The notes below the pieces were generated by a model. It was not told where the DNA came from and ran no database searches. It saw only the letters and a program-made list of their open reading frames with translations. Source: a virus. From it: 64,000 bases of DNA. Below are positions 22,426 to 31,908 of the stretch, in pieces. Numbering within the stretch: position 1 is the stretch's first letter; each line of letters opens with the position of its first letter. Location of the stretch: the IMG/VR virus record IMGVR_UViG_3300044939_000165, positions 1 through 64,000 of that record. One strand, 5' to 3'. Position numbers and translations under genes: made by a program.

Positions 22426-22928
22426 GTAGTGTTCCTTACGATCTCAAGGTAATGCTCAGCCATGAGCTTATCAAAATTTGGGATTGTGAGTCGAGCTTGT
22501 GTAAGTACAAGGGCAAGTCGATCAACTGCCATTGCTTGTGCAAGTTTGGCATCATGTGAACTTGCGGCAGCATATAGCTTGACTGGTCCGAGCTCAAATA
22601 TGACGCGTGGGCCGAGGATTGCTTCTTCTTTGAGTGAAAGTTTTTGCTTTGCGAGCAGTTCTACGAATTCTCTGGTTGCAGCTCGCGATAAAAACTCACC
22701 AAACACGTGCATTGCTGCCGTTTTAGCGTTGTTAACGGCAGAGTCATCGCGTTTGAAGCTAATGGGCAGCGTTATGAGTAAGTGATATTGACGCCCTTGT
22801 ATTGCAACTGGCGTTCGGCCGGGGCGCATCTTTTCGCGCAGCTGTTCCTCAACAGTTTGCGCGGGCTCTTCACGCGTGAGGCTCCATGGGCTGAGAATGC
22901 CTTTTGGTGTTTCTCTTTCGCGTGTCAT
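22422..22928 (-). CDS. Hypothetical protein (168 aa)
   Basis: Mixed alpha/beta composition. A strand (QYHLLITLPISF) follows a charged N terminus, and a helical C-terminal half contains LAQAMAVDRLALVLTQA. No recognised family. Overlaps both neighbours by 4 nt. Confidence 0.6.
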   Translation of the reverse strand: MTRERETPKGILSPWSLTREEPAQTVEEQLREKMRPGRTPVAIQGRQYHLLITLPISFKRDDSAVNNAKTAAMHVFGEFLSRAATREFVELLAKQKLSLKEEAILGPRVIFELGPVKLYAAASSHDAKLAQAMAVDRLALVLTQARLTIPNFDKLMAEHYLEIVRNTT

Positions 22929-23413
22929 GTCGAATTATTGCCACTACTCATGATGATGAGTGGAGCGCCGCCATTGAGACCTTTTGGATCATTGCAGTCT
23001 TTGTGTGCGGTTTCATAACCTGCACTGCATCGCATTGCTGGGATTTTGTCGGAGTCTAAGGCGGGTCCTTCGGTGCGCAGGATTTCAACAATCCGGTCAC
23101 CACGTTCATAAACCTTACCGCAAAATAGACACTGGTAATCTGGGGCTCGGGCTGGCACGAAATCTGGATCTCCAACTTTGAGTTTACTGCGAGGGATTTC
23201 ACGATGCATCCATTTTACATCGGGGGTTGCACAGCGTGCATGCGCTAATTCAATTACTTCGTTTATATAAACGGTGCGAGCCAAACCAGCGCCTGGTCCT
23301 ATGCCGGCAACCGTTAGGACTTTGATCACAGCGTGACCAGGACCTAACGGTTGCCGGCAAGTAACGCAGTGTGTGGTTGGGACGCGATCGGGGACGTCAG
23401 GAAACACAAACAA
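22925..23413 (-). CDS. Two-module zinc-binding protein (162 aa)
   Basis: Two Cys-rich modules: THCVTCRQPLGPGHAVIK with HARC further on, and YQCLFCGKVYERGDRIVE with C/H residues near CSAGYETAHKDC. Each looks like one zinc site. The first usable start is TTG 23413 (or GTG 23407); no ribosome site is evident, so the start is uncertain. First gene of the operon. Confidence 0.55.
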   Translation of the reverse strand: MFVFPDVPDRVPTTHCVTCRQPLGPGHAVIKVLTVAGIGPGAGLARTVYINEVIELAHARCATPDVKWMHREIPRSKLKVGDPDFVPARAPDYQCLFCGKVYERGDRIVEILRTEGPALDSDKIPAMRCSAGYETAHKDCNDPKGLNGGAPLIIMSSGNNST

Positions 23414-23464
23414 ACGTAATTCTACGCAAGGTACGGCGTCAATATTTGAGGAACTTTACGCCGT

Positions 23465-25540
23465 TTACAATGCGTTAGGATAATCACGTTTCTTTACGAT
23501 GGGTACGATCGTAGAGGAAGTTGTGTTCTCAGGCGTTACTTTATCGGCAAGCATTGTGAGAAAGCGGAGCACTTTGTCTTTTTCGTAGGTTGTGGGCATT
23601 GGTAAGGCGTTGCGCACCTTACTAGAGTATTTTTTGGTATTCCTGTAAGCGCGTTTGTCAAGCAGGGCGACGACACCCATATCTGTCTCAGTGCGGATTA
23701 GGCGACCAGCACCTTGTTTCAGATCCATGATTGCTTCTTGTAAATCGAAGTCTTCCCATGTTTGGATCTGAGCACGGCCCTGTTCATAGCCTTGCTCTAT
23801 GAGATGTTCAACAACTGCTTCTTTGCGCGCTTGTAGTACGACGTCACTTGCGTTTGGGAACGGTAGTCGAGGAATGATGACTAGACGTAGAGCAAGACCT
23901 GGTTGGTCGACGCCCTCCCAAAATGTTTTCACTGCAAATAGCGCTCCTCGCGGTGTTTTACGAAACCACTCTAACATCGATTCGGGAGAGCTTGTTTGTG
24001 TTGCAATAATGTATGGTGTTGTTCCGTTTTTTGGTTCTTGGCGTAACAGCTCACGGCATCCATCTGCTAGGTTATTCATGTCGTCGTAAGATGCGCAAAG
24101 TACAAATGCGCCTCCTCGTGACGCGACGAGTAGTTCGTGGATTTCGCTGCTCAGGGCCGCGTAGTATTCGTCTCCGCGAGACGAAGGATCTGGTGCCGTA
24201 GGTGAAATGTACGCTGTTGAGCGAGATTTGTAATCAAATGGAGATGGCAGTGTAGTTTTGATGGTGATTTGACTAGCATGAAGACCGTATTCACGGGCCA
24301 TGTAGTCCATTCCGTTAGCTGTTGCGAGAGTCGCGCTCGTTATAACGACTCGCTTAATTCCAATGAGCGCGGGTGCAATTATCGGTCCTATTTCAATTGG
24401 TGTGACGACAATTTCTGGTACTTCGCTACGACCGCGTTTCTCAACGTAGCATAAGTAGTCGGTTTCATCGCCGTCGATGATATCGCCTTCTTCGTTACGT
24501 ATTACATGCTTCCCAAGCACAATCTTGACGAGTTTGCGGCATTTTTCGATTAGTACTGCACCAGCTTTAAGTTTTGCGCGTGCTGTCGCTATAATGCTGT
24601 CTGTTGTGTCGGCTGCGTCGTCTTCATTAAGTAATCCTTTTATAGCCAACCTTTCGTAGATGCGTTCAAGTTCTTCGTGTAAATCTTCAAATACCTGTAT
24701 TAACTCAGGAGTTAAATTGAGCTTATCGTTCTTTACCGGCACCTTTGTAAAAATTGTGTTATAGATGTTGTCGAGGATTTCGTGCGGTTCATATTCAGTG
24801 CCGTTGAACAAACGCCGGAGCATTTCAGGGTGTTTGTGATGCAGTTTTAGTGAGACTGCTTCGCGAAAATATTTTGGTGCTTGATGCGCTTCGTCGATTA
24901 CTAGTGCGTCGTATTTGCCAAGGATTTTGCCACCACCAACCGAAAGATCATAAGCAAGGAGTGCGTGGTTTACGACGACAATTTGAGCATTAAGCGCAGC
25001 ATCTCGTGCAGCGATATAGCCGCACGCGTTTTCAGCGTATGGGCAACTTTTACGTACACACTCAGCGACGCGTATAAGATTTTCTAATGTGAATGGTGGG
25101 CTCAGTTCTGAGAGATCGTTAGCTGCGCTTTGCTCTATCCACTCTTCGATGGTGTTGCGCTCATACTGCGGTAACTGTTTGTATGCGTCGGTTGTGATCA
25201 ACTCCTTGAAACGGAGCATGCAAGCGTAGTTGTTTTTGCCTTTTAGCAAAGCGTATGTTGTGGGCTTGATCTTGCTGGTAAGAAATGGCAGATCTTTTTC
25301 TATGAGCTGAGTTTGAAGCGTTTTCTTTGCGGTTGAGATGACTACGCGCTTGTTGCTTAACAGAGTAGGGATTAGATATGCGAAGCTTTTGCCTGTTCCG
25401 GTGCCGGCTTCTAGAAACGCGATACCTCCTGCTTCGCTTGTCAAAATCTCTTCTACGAGGCGCGTCATTGTGATTTGTCCTGGACGGACTGTGCGTACGA
25501 CGCCGGCTTGAGGGTTGTTCAACCAATCAGTTGCTGCCAT
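23465..25540 (-). CDS. DinG/XPD-type superfamily 2 helicase with Fe-S cysteines (691 aa)
   Basis: ATP-dependent 5'-3' DNA helicase of the DinG/XPD type. In the 700-aa open frame the Walker A is EAGTGTGKS (53-61), DEAH box 225-228, Cys116, Cys170, Cys175 and Cys182 in the 4Fe-4S position, and the late motif QGAGRLIRTETD. The start at ATG 25540 (MAATDWL, residue 10 of that frame) is preferred because of GGGGAG upstream. Fe-S helicases of this kind unwind forked DNA, D-loops and R-loops. The gene faces away from the tail operon across an 80-bp gap. Confidence 0.9.
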   Translation of the reverse strand: MAATDWLNNPQAGVVRTVRPGQITMTRLVEEILTSEAGGIAFLEAGTGTGKSFAYLIPTLLSNKRVVISTAKKTLQTQLIEKDLPFLTSKIKPTTYALLKGKNNYACMLRFKELITTDAYKQLPQYERNTIEEWIEQSAANDLSELSPPFTLENLIRVAECVRKSCPYAENACGYIAARDAALNAQIVVVNHALLAYDLSVGGGKILGKYDALVIDEAHQAPKYFREAVSLKLHHKHPEMLRRLFNGTEYEPHEILDNIYNTIFTKVPVKNDKLNLTPELIQVFEDLHEELERIYERLAIKGLLNEDDAADTTDSIIATARAKLKAGAVLIEKCRKLVKIVLGKHVIRNEEGDIIDGDETDYLCYVEKRGRSEVPEIVVTPIEIGPIIAPALIGIKRVVITSATLATANGMDYMAREYGLHASQITIKTTLPSPFDYKSRSTAYISPTAPDPSSRGDEYYAALSSEIHELLVASRGGAFVLCASYDDMNNLADGCRELLRQEPKNGTTPYIIATQTSSPESMLEWFRKTPRGALFAVKTFWEGVDQPGLALRLVIIPRLPFPNASDVVLQARKEAVVEHLIEQGYEQGRAQIQTWEDFDLQEAIMDLKQGAGRLIRTETDMGVVALLDKRAYRNTKKYSSKVRNALPMPTTYEKDKVLRFLTMLADKVTPENTTSSTIVPIVKKRDYPNAL

Positions 25541-25620
25541 CTTGGGCTTCTCCCCGGTTACATACAAACTTGGTACGATTTATATCTATATACCATTATT
25601 AGGTAAAGGAGTTAGACAAA
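25541..25620. promoter_or_regulatory. AT-rich divergent promoter region
   Basis: This 80-bp gap between the DinG-like gene (-) and the first tail gene (+) contains TATATCTATATACC (about 25581-25594), TAGGTAA and the ribosome site AAAGGAG for the gene at 25621. It must hold promoters for both directions or read-through sites; no canonical -35/-10 with 17-bp spacing is seen. Confidence 0.5.
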
Positions 25621-26355
25621 ATGGCTGAAGAGATCCGTCGCCCTGGTGAATACGGCGTAAAGACCTCAACGTCATCTTCAACAACTTCATCTGCGACAAC
25701 GTCGCCGGCAACTATGCCTGGTGTACCCCCCGCACCACCTTTGCCACCGTCTGCACCGGTGTTTGATCCACGCAATCCTGCTGATCAACTTGCACAAGAA
25801 ATACTCAATGCGGCGCCACCAGCGGCGACACCTGAAGAGCGCCTAAAGCAGATTGAAGAAGCGCGAGCCAAAGCTAAGGAGTATTTAAGTCTGACACCCG
25901 CTGAGCGGTGGTTGCGCAATATCAAGAACGCAGGCCTGACCGAAGCTGAGGCTAACGAAATTCTCGATAAGGTGTTGGAACAGGGTTATTGGGAAAAAGA
26001 GTACGCGCTTTACAACGGGCGACTTAAGATCACGCTTCGATCGCGTGACGCTGCTGCCAATCAACGTGTTGCTAACGCGCTTGATGAAGTACGTTCATTC
26101 GATCAACGTGTGCTTGATCAAGCGCGGCTGCGTGTGCAGCTTGCGTGTTCGCTTGTTCGTTTTCGGGATAAAATTCTCCCAACTGCTGCGCCGGATGAGG
26201 ATCCGGCGAAACATGAAGCCGCTTTTCGCGCACGATTGACATTTTGTGATCAGTACATTGCGGGGCCAATTGTTGAAGCTGTTTATCGTGCGTTGATCGA
26301 CTTCGATGCTAAAACCTACGCTGCGTTGAGTGAGGGTGCTCCAGCGGGTTTTTGA
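25621..26355 (+). CDS. Tail assembly chaperone, upstream frame (244 aa)
   Basis: First gene of the tail operon, strong ribosome site. The N-terminal 60 residues are Ser/Thr/Pro-rich and disordered. Residues about 90-245 resemble phage tail assembly chaperones: LTEAEANEILDKVLEQGYWEKEYALYNGRL (read in parts), then LKITLRSRDAAANQRV. It lies two genes before the tape measure, the classic position of the lambda G/GT pair. It ends at a -1 slippery heptamer G-GGT-TTT directly before its TGA stop. Confidence 0.75.
   Translation: MAEEIRRPGEYGVKTSTSSSTTSSATTSPATMPGVPPAPPLPPSAPVFDPRNPADQLAQEILNAAPPAATPEERLKQIEEARAKAKEYLSLTPAERWLRNIKNAGLTEAEANEILDKVLEQGYWEKEYALYNGRLKITLRSRDAAANQRVANALDEVRSFDQRVLDQARLRVQLACSLVRFRDKILPTAAPDEDPAKHEAAFRARLTFCDQYIAGPIVEAVYRALIDFDAKTYAALSEGAPAGF
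26346..26352 (+). promoter_or_regulatory. Predicted -1 ribosomal frameshift site (GGGTTTT)
   Basis: The last two sense codons are GGT TTT before TGA; with the preceding G they form X-XXY-YYZ (GGG TTT T). Slipping back one base re-pairs both tRNAs well (GGG, TTT) and continues as TTG ATC CGC into the ORF at 26352-26777, giving a 385-aa fusion. Confidence 0.75.
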
Positions 26356-26777
26356 TCCGCCCGTCGGGGATTGTACGCGCCAAAGCGGTGGCAGCAGGTG
26401 TGCCGCTTCCTCGGGCGGGCTCGTTTCAAGACGCAGTGCTCCAGGAAATGCTTTTTCGTGAACAAAATCTTAGATATTCAGAAGTAACACTTTTTACACG
26501 GCTTCTTGAGTTAGTGATTTGGCAACTCGTAGAATTAACGACAGCGCCGGATAAAATCGCTAAGCGTAAAGCATTACTACACGAGGACATCAACGTCTGG
26601 TTACGTCTTTACGAAGCGGAGCTGTATCAGGACCGTTACACACCTGAGCACCAGCGTGCTGAGCGAGAACGTTTACGCCGTGAGGCGCAAGCTGAAGCTG
26701 AGCGCAAGGTGCGCGAGGCGCAGGCTATTAAAAAAGTTGCGAGTTTTAGTGACGACGGAGCTCCGCGTAAGCGATAG
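26352..26777 (+). CDS. Tail assembly chaperone, frameshift extension (141 aa)
   Basis: This frame has no ATG and no ribosome site; its first possible start is TTG overlapping the previous stop (TTGA). It is best read as the C-terminal part of a -1 frameshift product with the preceding gene (lambda gpGT logic). The protein has helices with EVTLFTRLLELVIWQLVEL and a strongly charged C-terminal coiled coil (RERLRREAQAEAERK). The tape-measure gene follows after 9 bp. Confidence 0.75.
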   Translation: MIRPSGIVRAKAVAAGVPLPRAGSFQDAVLQEMLFREQNLRYSEVTLFTRLLELVIWQLVELTTAPDKIAKRKALLHEDINVWLRLYEAELYQDRYTPEHQRAERERLRREAQAEAERKVREAQAIKKVASFSDDGAPRKR

Positions 26778-26786
26778 ACTTCTTGT

Positions 26787-29700
26787 ATGCCCTCGAACGA
26801 GGATTTGTCTCCGTTTGATCTACAGTACAACTCAATGCAACAGCAGGCCGGGCTTCTTCCGGCTGTAGCGGTTCCTCCTCCCGTAATTTTTCCGGGACAA
26901 GTTAGCGCTATGCTCGCTGCTGGTGGTCCTGGTGCGGCGATGAGTGCGCTGTCGCAGACGTTTCCAGGCAGCACTTATCAAACGGTTACGGGAATGCCCC
27001 CGATGTACCAGGGGCCCACTGGCGTGCTACAGCCACAGATGCCAAGCGCGCCATATAACCCTTATCCTAGCCCTAATCCTTATGCAAGTTTTAGTAATGT
27101 AGGGCCGCCGTCAATCTTCTCGCCGCCATATGCGTCGCCTCCTCCCATTTACGCCGGGTTACAGGGTGGACATGTTGTGCCATTTGGGCCGGCGGCGCCG
27201 CCTTCGATGTTCGATACACCATATGCCAATCAGATTGCGCAAGCGCAAGCTGCTGAGGAACGTGCGTTTTCTTTACATACGGCTAGCCGCGGAATCTTTG
27301 CGCGTATTGGTACCAATGCTCTTGCAGGTCTTGTAGGAGCTACGATAGGTGGAAATTTGGGCGGTGGCTGGGGCGCAGCGATTGGTGGCGCGCTTGGCTT
27401 TTTCGGCTCGGAGTTCGGTGGCCTCGGACAAGCTGGGCAGAATGCATACATGAATTATGTCATGGGGCCGTCTATTCAGCAGCGTGCATTTGCAGGTGGC
27501 ATTGAGCACCTTTCGACGCATTTTGTGCCGTTTGGTAGTAGTCTGCACGCTTCAGGCGCCGGTTTCAGCCATCATGCTGCATTAGAAGCGGCGACTGCTC
27601 TGGTTGACCTTGGTAACTCGGCGGCGTTTCGTCGTGAAACCTTTGATCGGTTTAACACACAAGATCTGGCCAAAATTACGCAAATTAGTGCGCATGCTGG
27701 TTTGATGACAGGGGTTACTAACCCTGAGGACATGGTCAGCCGTGTGCGAGACATTGCAAAGAGTGTCAATGCATTTATGGAGCTGGCCAAAGAGCCTGAT
27801 ATTCAGCGCGCAATTGAGACAATGGGCTCGCTTCGTGTGAGTGGGTTGAATCTAAGCGAAACCCTCAGCGCAGTACAAAGCGGGCGTTTGTTTGCGCGCA
27901 TGGCAGGCATGACGTTTCAAGAACTTTCGGAAGCGGGCGGTGGCATGGGCTCAGCGACATTTCAGTCAATGGGATTGAGCCAAGGCCTTGGTTTCCGACT
28001 CGGCGAGGCCAACTTTGGTATCGCGATGGCGTCTCAAAATGCTGGCATTCTGAGCCCGCAGATGTTGTCATTAGTTGGCGGGGTACAAGGGCTTGCGAAT
28101 CTCAATAACATGTTCAGCGCAGGCCTACTCCAGTTGCCAATGTTGGCGCCTGGTATGATGTCTGTGAGTGGCGGCCTTAATCAGCGCGCGATCGAAAATT
28201 TGCTGGCGGGTCGTGCAGATCTGTTTTCGATGACTGGACGTGGTTCAAATGTGTTGACGGGTATGTCTGGTCGCTATGGCATTGAAGGTCTTGGAATGGC
28301 TATTGCGATGCAGCCATTTCTTCAGGATCAGATTGGCCGTCTTATTGCTGCTCAAGGTCCGTTCTCTCAGCGCAACGTGGAGGACATCCAAATCATAAAC
28401 CTCATGCGACAGATGAACATGCGGGGGTCAGCTGGTTTCATGACAGCTGCGCAAGCGTTGGGTATGTCTCAGTCGCAAGCTTTGGCCCGTGCACAAGAGT
28501 TGTCTTCTGCGGGGTATTTTGAAGGGCAACGACAGCAGATCAATGTAATGCGTCGCGAAGCGCGCGCAGCAGAACTGCGGCAACGAGAAGCAGAGGCACC
28601 AGGTATATTTGACACTCTTGCTCGTGAAACGGGAGTTGAAGAAGGCCTTTACGGCATACGATCGGGGATCAAAAAAGCTCGTCTAGGCATTGAGCATGCC
28701 CTGCACATTGAGCATTTGATTGATGCTGCGCCCTTGACTGATGCAGAACGTCGGCGTGTACGGCGTCGACGAGCGTCCGCGCAGTTCGATACATTTATGG
28801 AGATGGTGGGGCAAGAGGCTGTAGAGCGCAACAAAAATACAGGCGGCGTTATGAATGCGTTGCGCGATAGCTACGACCTAGCAGAAATGCGAGGAGGGTC
28901 GAGTCTGCTAAATGTGTTTGCAGCTCCGATTATTGCAGCGACTACTTCACGTGCAGAACGACGAGGAGAGCTTCGTGATTACGCAGAAGGGCGCCGTTTG
29001 TCAGGCTTGGTTGTGAGTACGACAGACCTAGAACGGCAGCGTCTTGGCGCATCGGTATCTTGGCTGTTTGGTCAAGGCGAAGCTGGTATTCGTGCGCAAC
29101 AAGAATTTGGTCAAGCTTTGGCTGACCTTGCAAGTGGTGCAGGACGAACGCCCGTAGGTAGTTTGGGAATAAGTATCAACGCAGGGTTCCGTATTGGAAC
29201 AATGGCCCTGACACGTGGCATTATTGACTCTGGAAATATTCTTGGATCTGGCGCTACTTCAGGAGAGCAGATCAGAAATGCGTATATCAATGCTCTTCGA
29301 CGCGCTGGAATGTCTCAAGCTGAAATTGAAGCGCGATTGGCTCAAGGTGGTTTGTCGCTTGCGGTGCAGGCAAGTTCTGGTGCTGCACTTGACGTGATGA
29401 CGCCCGAGCAGCGACAACGGCTATATCAGGATTTGGAACGCACAAATACTGGTGGTCGTGGAGGGGGCTTCAATGCAGTCCTAAAAGAGCGCGAAACTGC
29501 TGCGGTATCTAGACTTCTTGGTACTAGTGCGTCGGTAGAAGATGCAACGAAGTTTTTGCATCAATTTGAAAACATCGAAGGGATTGGGCGAGAAGGCACA
29601 GCAAAGCATGAGTTTTCTCGCCGTTATATGATGGTACGTGCGCAACTTGTTGCAGTCGCTGGTCTAGGTGGGGAGCGAGGGCAACGCGCACGGCGTTACC

Positions 29701-30485
29701 TACGAGAACTATCTGTCGAAGCTATAAGAAATGGGCTTAGTCCAACGGAATTGGCTCAGTTGGATAACCGCGCAAGAGGGATGGCTTCTTTGATGACAGA
29801 TGAAGATAGAGATAATGCTCGTAGGTTTGTAGATGCAGCAGGTCGGAGTTCAGCGCGAGATATGCTGACTACGCTTGAGCAATCAATAGGCACATTGCAA
29901 GATGCACGTAGTGCTCGCAATATACGGTTTGGTGTGCTCGCTATGGCACAAGGCGGGGGCGCTATGGCACACATTCTACGAGGGATTACTGGCGAAAACT
30001 TTTCTGAGGCTGAAGTACGCGATCGACTTTTGGGTGCTTATCGGGAAGATATTGATCGGCTTGCTGAAAGTAATCCAGAGTTGGCTCGTGCAATTCGTAG
30101 ATATCAACAGAGTAGTGGACTGGATACTCGTGCTTACGCCGTAATTCGCGAATATTTTGCACGACGAGGTGAGCGAGGAGAAGAAGAGCGACGGCGATAT
30201 CGCGAAGAACGTGGAGTTATGGGTACAATTTTGGATGCGTTGTTTTCTGGTCGTGAGGACGAACAAGTTCTTGCAAGACTTCGTCGAACAACGCGAGCAG
30301 ATACTGTCGCAGATATACAAGAAGACCAAAATATAAACATGGAAGACACTGCACGTCGTTCAGGGATTGGAGCAAGTGCAGATGCACTGCTAGATGCAAG
30401 TAGGGAGCTTCGACAAGTTTCTGCGAATTTGCGCGATGTAGTGCAAGGCTATAGTTTAGATAATCTTGTTGGAGGAATGCGATGA
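26787..30485 (+). CDS. Tape measure protein (1232 aa)
   Basis: Identified by position directly after the frameshift chaperone pair, by size and by layout. It has a Pro/Tyr/Gly-rich N terminus (about 65-145), a glycine-zipper membrane-like segment (about 175-215, AGLVGATIGGNLGGGWGAAIGG), then long helical, Ala/Gly/Arg-rich sequence. Tape measures set tail length and travel into the host membrane at injection. At about 0.15 nm per helical residue, 1232 aa would correspond to a tail up to roughly 180 nm (inference). The start ATG 26787 has no strong ribosome site. The stop overlaps the next start by ATGA. Confidence 0.8.
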   Translation: MPSNEDLSPFDLQYNSMQQQAGLLPAVAVPPPVIFPGQVSAMLAAGGPGAAMSALSQTFPGSTYQTVTGMPPMYQGPTGVLQPQMPSAPYNPYPSPNPYASFSNVGPPSIFSPPYASPPPIYAGLQGGHVVPFGPAAPPSMFDTPYANQIAQAQAAEERAFSLHTASRGIFARIGTNALAGLVGATIGGNLGGGWGAAIGGALGFFGSEFGGLGQAGQNAYMNYVMGPSIQQRAFAGGIEHLSTHFVPFGSSLHASGAGFSHHAALEAATALVDLGNSAAFRRETFDRFNTQDLAKITQISAHAGLMTGVTNPEDMVSRVRDIAKSVNAFMELAKEPDIQRAIETMGSLRVSGLNLSETLSAVQSGRLFARMAGMTFQELSEAGGGMGSATFQSMGLSQGLGFRLGEANFGIAMASQNAGILSPQMLSLVGGVQGLANLNNMFSAGLLQLPMLAPGMMSVSGGLNQRAIENLLAGRADLFSMTGRGSNVLTGMSGRYGIEGLGMAIAMQPFLQDQIGRLIAAQGPFSQRNVEDIQIINLMRQMNMRGSAGFMTAAQALGMSQSQALARAQELSSAGYFEGQRQQINVMRREARAAELRQREAEAPGIFDTLARETGVEEGLYGIRSGIKKARLGIEHALHIEHLIDAAPLTDAERRRVRRRRASAQFDTFMEMVGQEAVERNKNTGGVMNALRDSYDLAEMRGGSSLLNVFAAPIIAATTSRAERRGELRDYAEGRRLSGLVVSTTDLERQRLGASVSWLFGQGEAGIRAQQEFGQALADLASGAGRTPVGSLGISINAGFRIGTMALTRGIIDSGNILGSGATSGEQIRNAYINALRRAGMSQAEIEARLAQGGLSLAVQASSGAALDVMTPEQRQRLYQDLERTNTGGRGGGFNAVLKERETAAVSRLLGTSASVEDATKFLHQFENIEGIGREGTAKHEFSRRYMMVRAQLVAVAGLGGERGQRARRYLRELSVEAIRNGLSPTELAQLDNRARGMASLMTDEDRDNARRFVDAAGRSSARDMLTTLEQSIGTLQDARSARNIRFGVLAMAQGGGAMAHILRGITGENFSEAEVRDRLLGAYREDIDRLAESNPELARAIRRYQQSSGLDTRAYAVIREYFARRGERGEEERRRYREERGVMGTILDALFSGREDEQVLARLRRTTRADTVADIQEDQNINMEDTARRSGIGASADALLDASRELRQVSANLRDVVQGYSLDNLVGGMR

Positions 30486-30736
30486 ATGCGCCGTTTACAG
30501 CCTTCAGTCCAACTGATCCGCCAGTCAGAGAGTTACCGCCATTGCGTTTGAGTGTTATTCCTGGCACTGCGTTTGATGTGCTCAACGCAATGCATGAGAA
30601 TATCATCGAAAACTTTCGTAACGCGACGGCGCCTAACCTTGTTTTTCCATCGCTTTGGCGTCTCGCTAAGCACGTATGCAATGAGCGAGGACCCTTGTTC
30701 GTTTATCGTTATTTTGAGGAACCGCATACCACATGA
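30482..30736 (+). CDS. Small tail-operon protein (84 aa)
   Basis: Overlaps both neighbours with ATGA. N-terminal Pro-rich stretch, then a helix (TAFDVLNAMHENIIENFRNAT) and FPSLWRLAKHVCNERG. No recognised family. Position between tape measure and tip proteins suggests a small tail or tip adaptor. Confidence 0.6.
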   Translation: MNAPFTAFSPTDPPVRELPPLRLSVIPGTAFDVLNAMHENIIENFRNATAPNLVFPSLWRLAKHVCNERGPLFVYRYFEEPHTT

Positions 30737-31908
30737 CTACTATCTACGCTCCTGGTCGTGATCGCCCTCCGTCTTCAGGTAGCAGGGGTGGTACATCGTA
30801 TTCACCGTCCCGCGGTGCGGGCGGTGTGTTTGCTGAGTACCTTCAAGGCTTTACGCCAAAATATGCTGTTAATCGTGGTTTTCGTAGCGACCTGTTTCGC
30901 AATACACTTGCGCGTATTTTTGTTCGTGTTGATGCGTCAGAGATGAACCTTTTTCTTGCGTCGATCGCGGATGTACATACGCAGCAACAGCTTGCTCCGC
31001 GTATTGCTGGTGATCCGACGCAGCGTCAACGTAATCGTACACGCGGTGGAGCGGGTGCGCAGGATTCGCATGTCCGCGCTAATCAGACATTTGCGACGAA
31101 TGGGTATCTTGATTTTTTCATTTCACAAGCGTCGATGCCGCTTCAGGAAAAGGTCGATATTAAGGACACACTTGCTGATAACTATGTTGCATTTTTCTTT
31201 GGGCAACAACCTCCGGTTTGGTCGTTTACGGGGTGGTTGCTAAATACTGTGCAGGATGATCAAACAACTAATTTTCTACGTCTTTATTTAGAGATTCTGC
31301 GTGGTACGCAGCTCGCGCGTCGACAAAAGATTATCAATTTGAAGATTGATTCGTATGTAATTACCGGCGCGATGATTGGTGTGAGTTTCACACTAAATGC
31401 AGCGTCTGAAATATATGTTCCATTTGCGTTTCAGTTATTGGTCAAGCGCATTGATTTCGTAAATTACACTATTGGGTGGGTACCTACTCGTGTCTTTACG
31501 CCGTTTGCTGCCGATCCAAATGCGATTCCGTATGATGGACGCCCGCGCAATTCCGGTGCACGTATTGCTATAGCAGGACGTATCCCACCTGACACTGAAG
31601 AGGTTACGCCAGTACCGGACCGTACAGTGGACCCACGTGTCAATCAGGCTGCTGTTAGTTCCGATCCACTGGCTTCAGTACCGCCATTGTTGCGGCGTTT
31701 GGATCCTAACGATCCTTCGTTAAATCAGTCGTACGTTGAGTCAGTTATAAACGGCATTCCTGGACTCGCTCAAAGTAGCACAGTTCGTGTACCGTTGCGC
31801 GATCCTCAGCCCCCTGAAGCTTCGGTTTACTCCTCTCAGCCCGAGACGCTCAATTACACTCCAATCGACCAAAATCAGTCACGTATGCCCCTTCCTGTGA
31901 GTCGCTAA
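30733..31908 (+). CDS. Tail tip/hub structural protein (391 aa)
   Basis: The N terminus is Gly/Ser/Arg-rich and disordered. Residues about 115-250 form a compact alpha/beta region (NGYLDFFISQASMPLQEK, NLKIDSYVITGAMIG), and the C-terminal 130 residues are Pro-rich. Not recognised by sequence. Virion role inferred from the operon. It contains one TTTACGCCGT (31495). Confidence 0.55.
   Translation: MTTIYAPGRDRPPSSGSRGGTSYSPSRGAGGVFAEYLQGFTPKYAVNRGFRSDLFRNTLARIFVRVDASEMNLFLASIADVHTQQQLAPRIAGDPTQRQRNRTRGGAGAQDSHVRANQTFATNGYLDFFISQASMPLQEKVDIKDTLADNYVAFFFGQQPPVWSFTGWLLNTVQDDQTTNFLRLYLEILRGTQLARRQKIINLKIDSYVITGAMIGVSFTLNAASEIYVPFAFQLLVKRIDFVNYTIGWVPTRVFTPFAADPNAIPYDGRPRNSGARIAIAGRIPPDTEEVTPVPDRTVDPRVNQAAVSSDPLASVPPLLRRLDPNDPSLNQSYVESVINGIPGLAQSSTVRVPLRDPQPPEASVYSSQPETLNYTPIDQNQSRMPLPVSR

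Noticed and set aside
25541-25620. T4-like late promoter (TATAAATA)
   Set aside because: Only an approximate TATAGATATAAAT word is present on one strand, and no other operon start has the same word.
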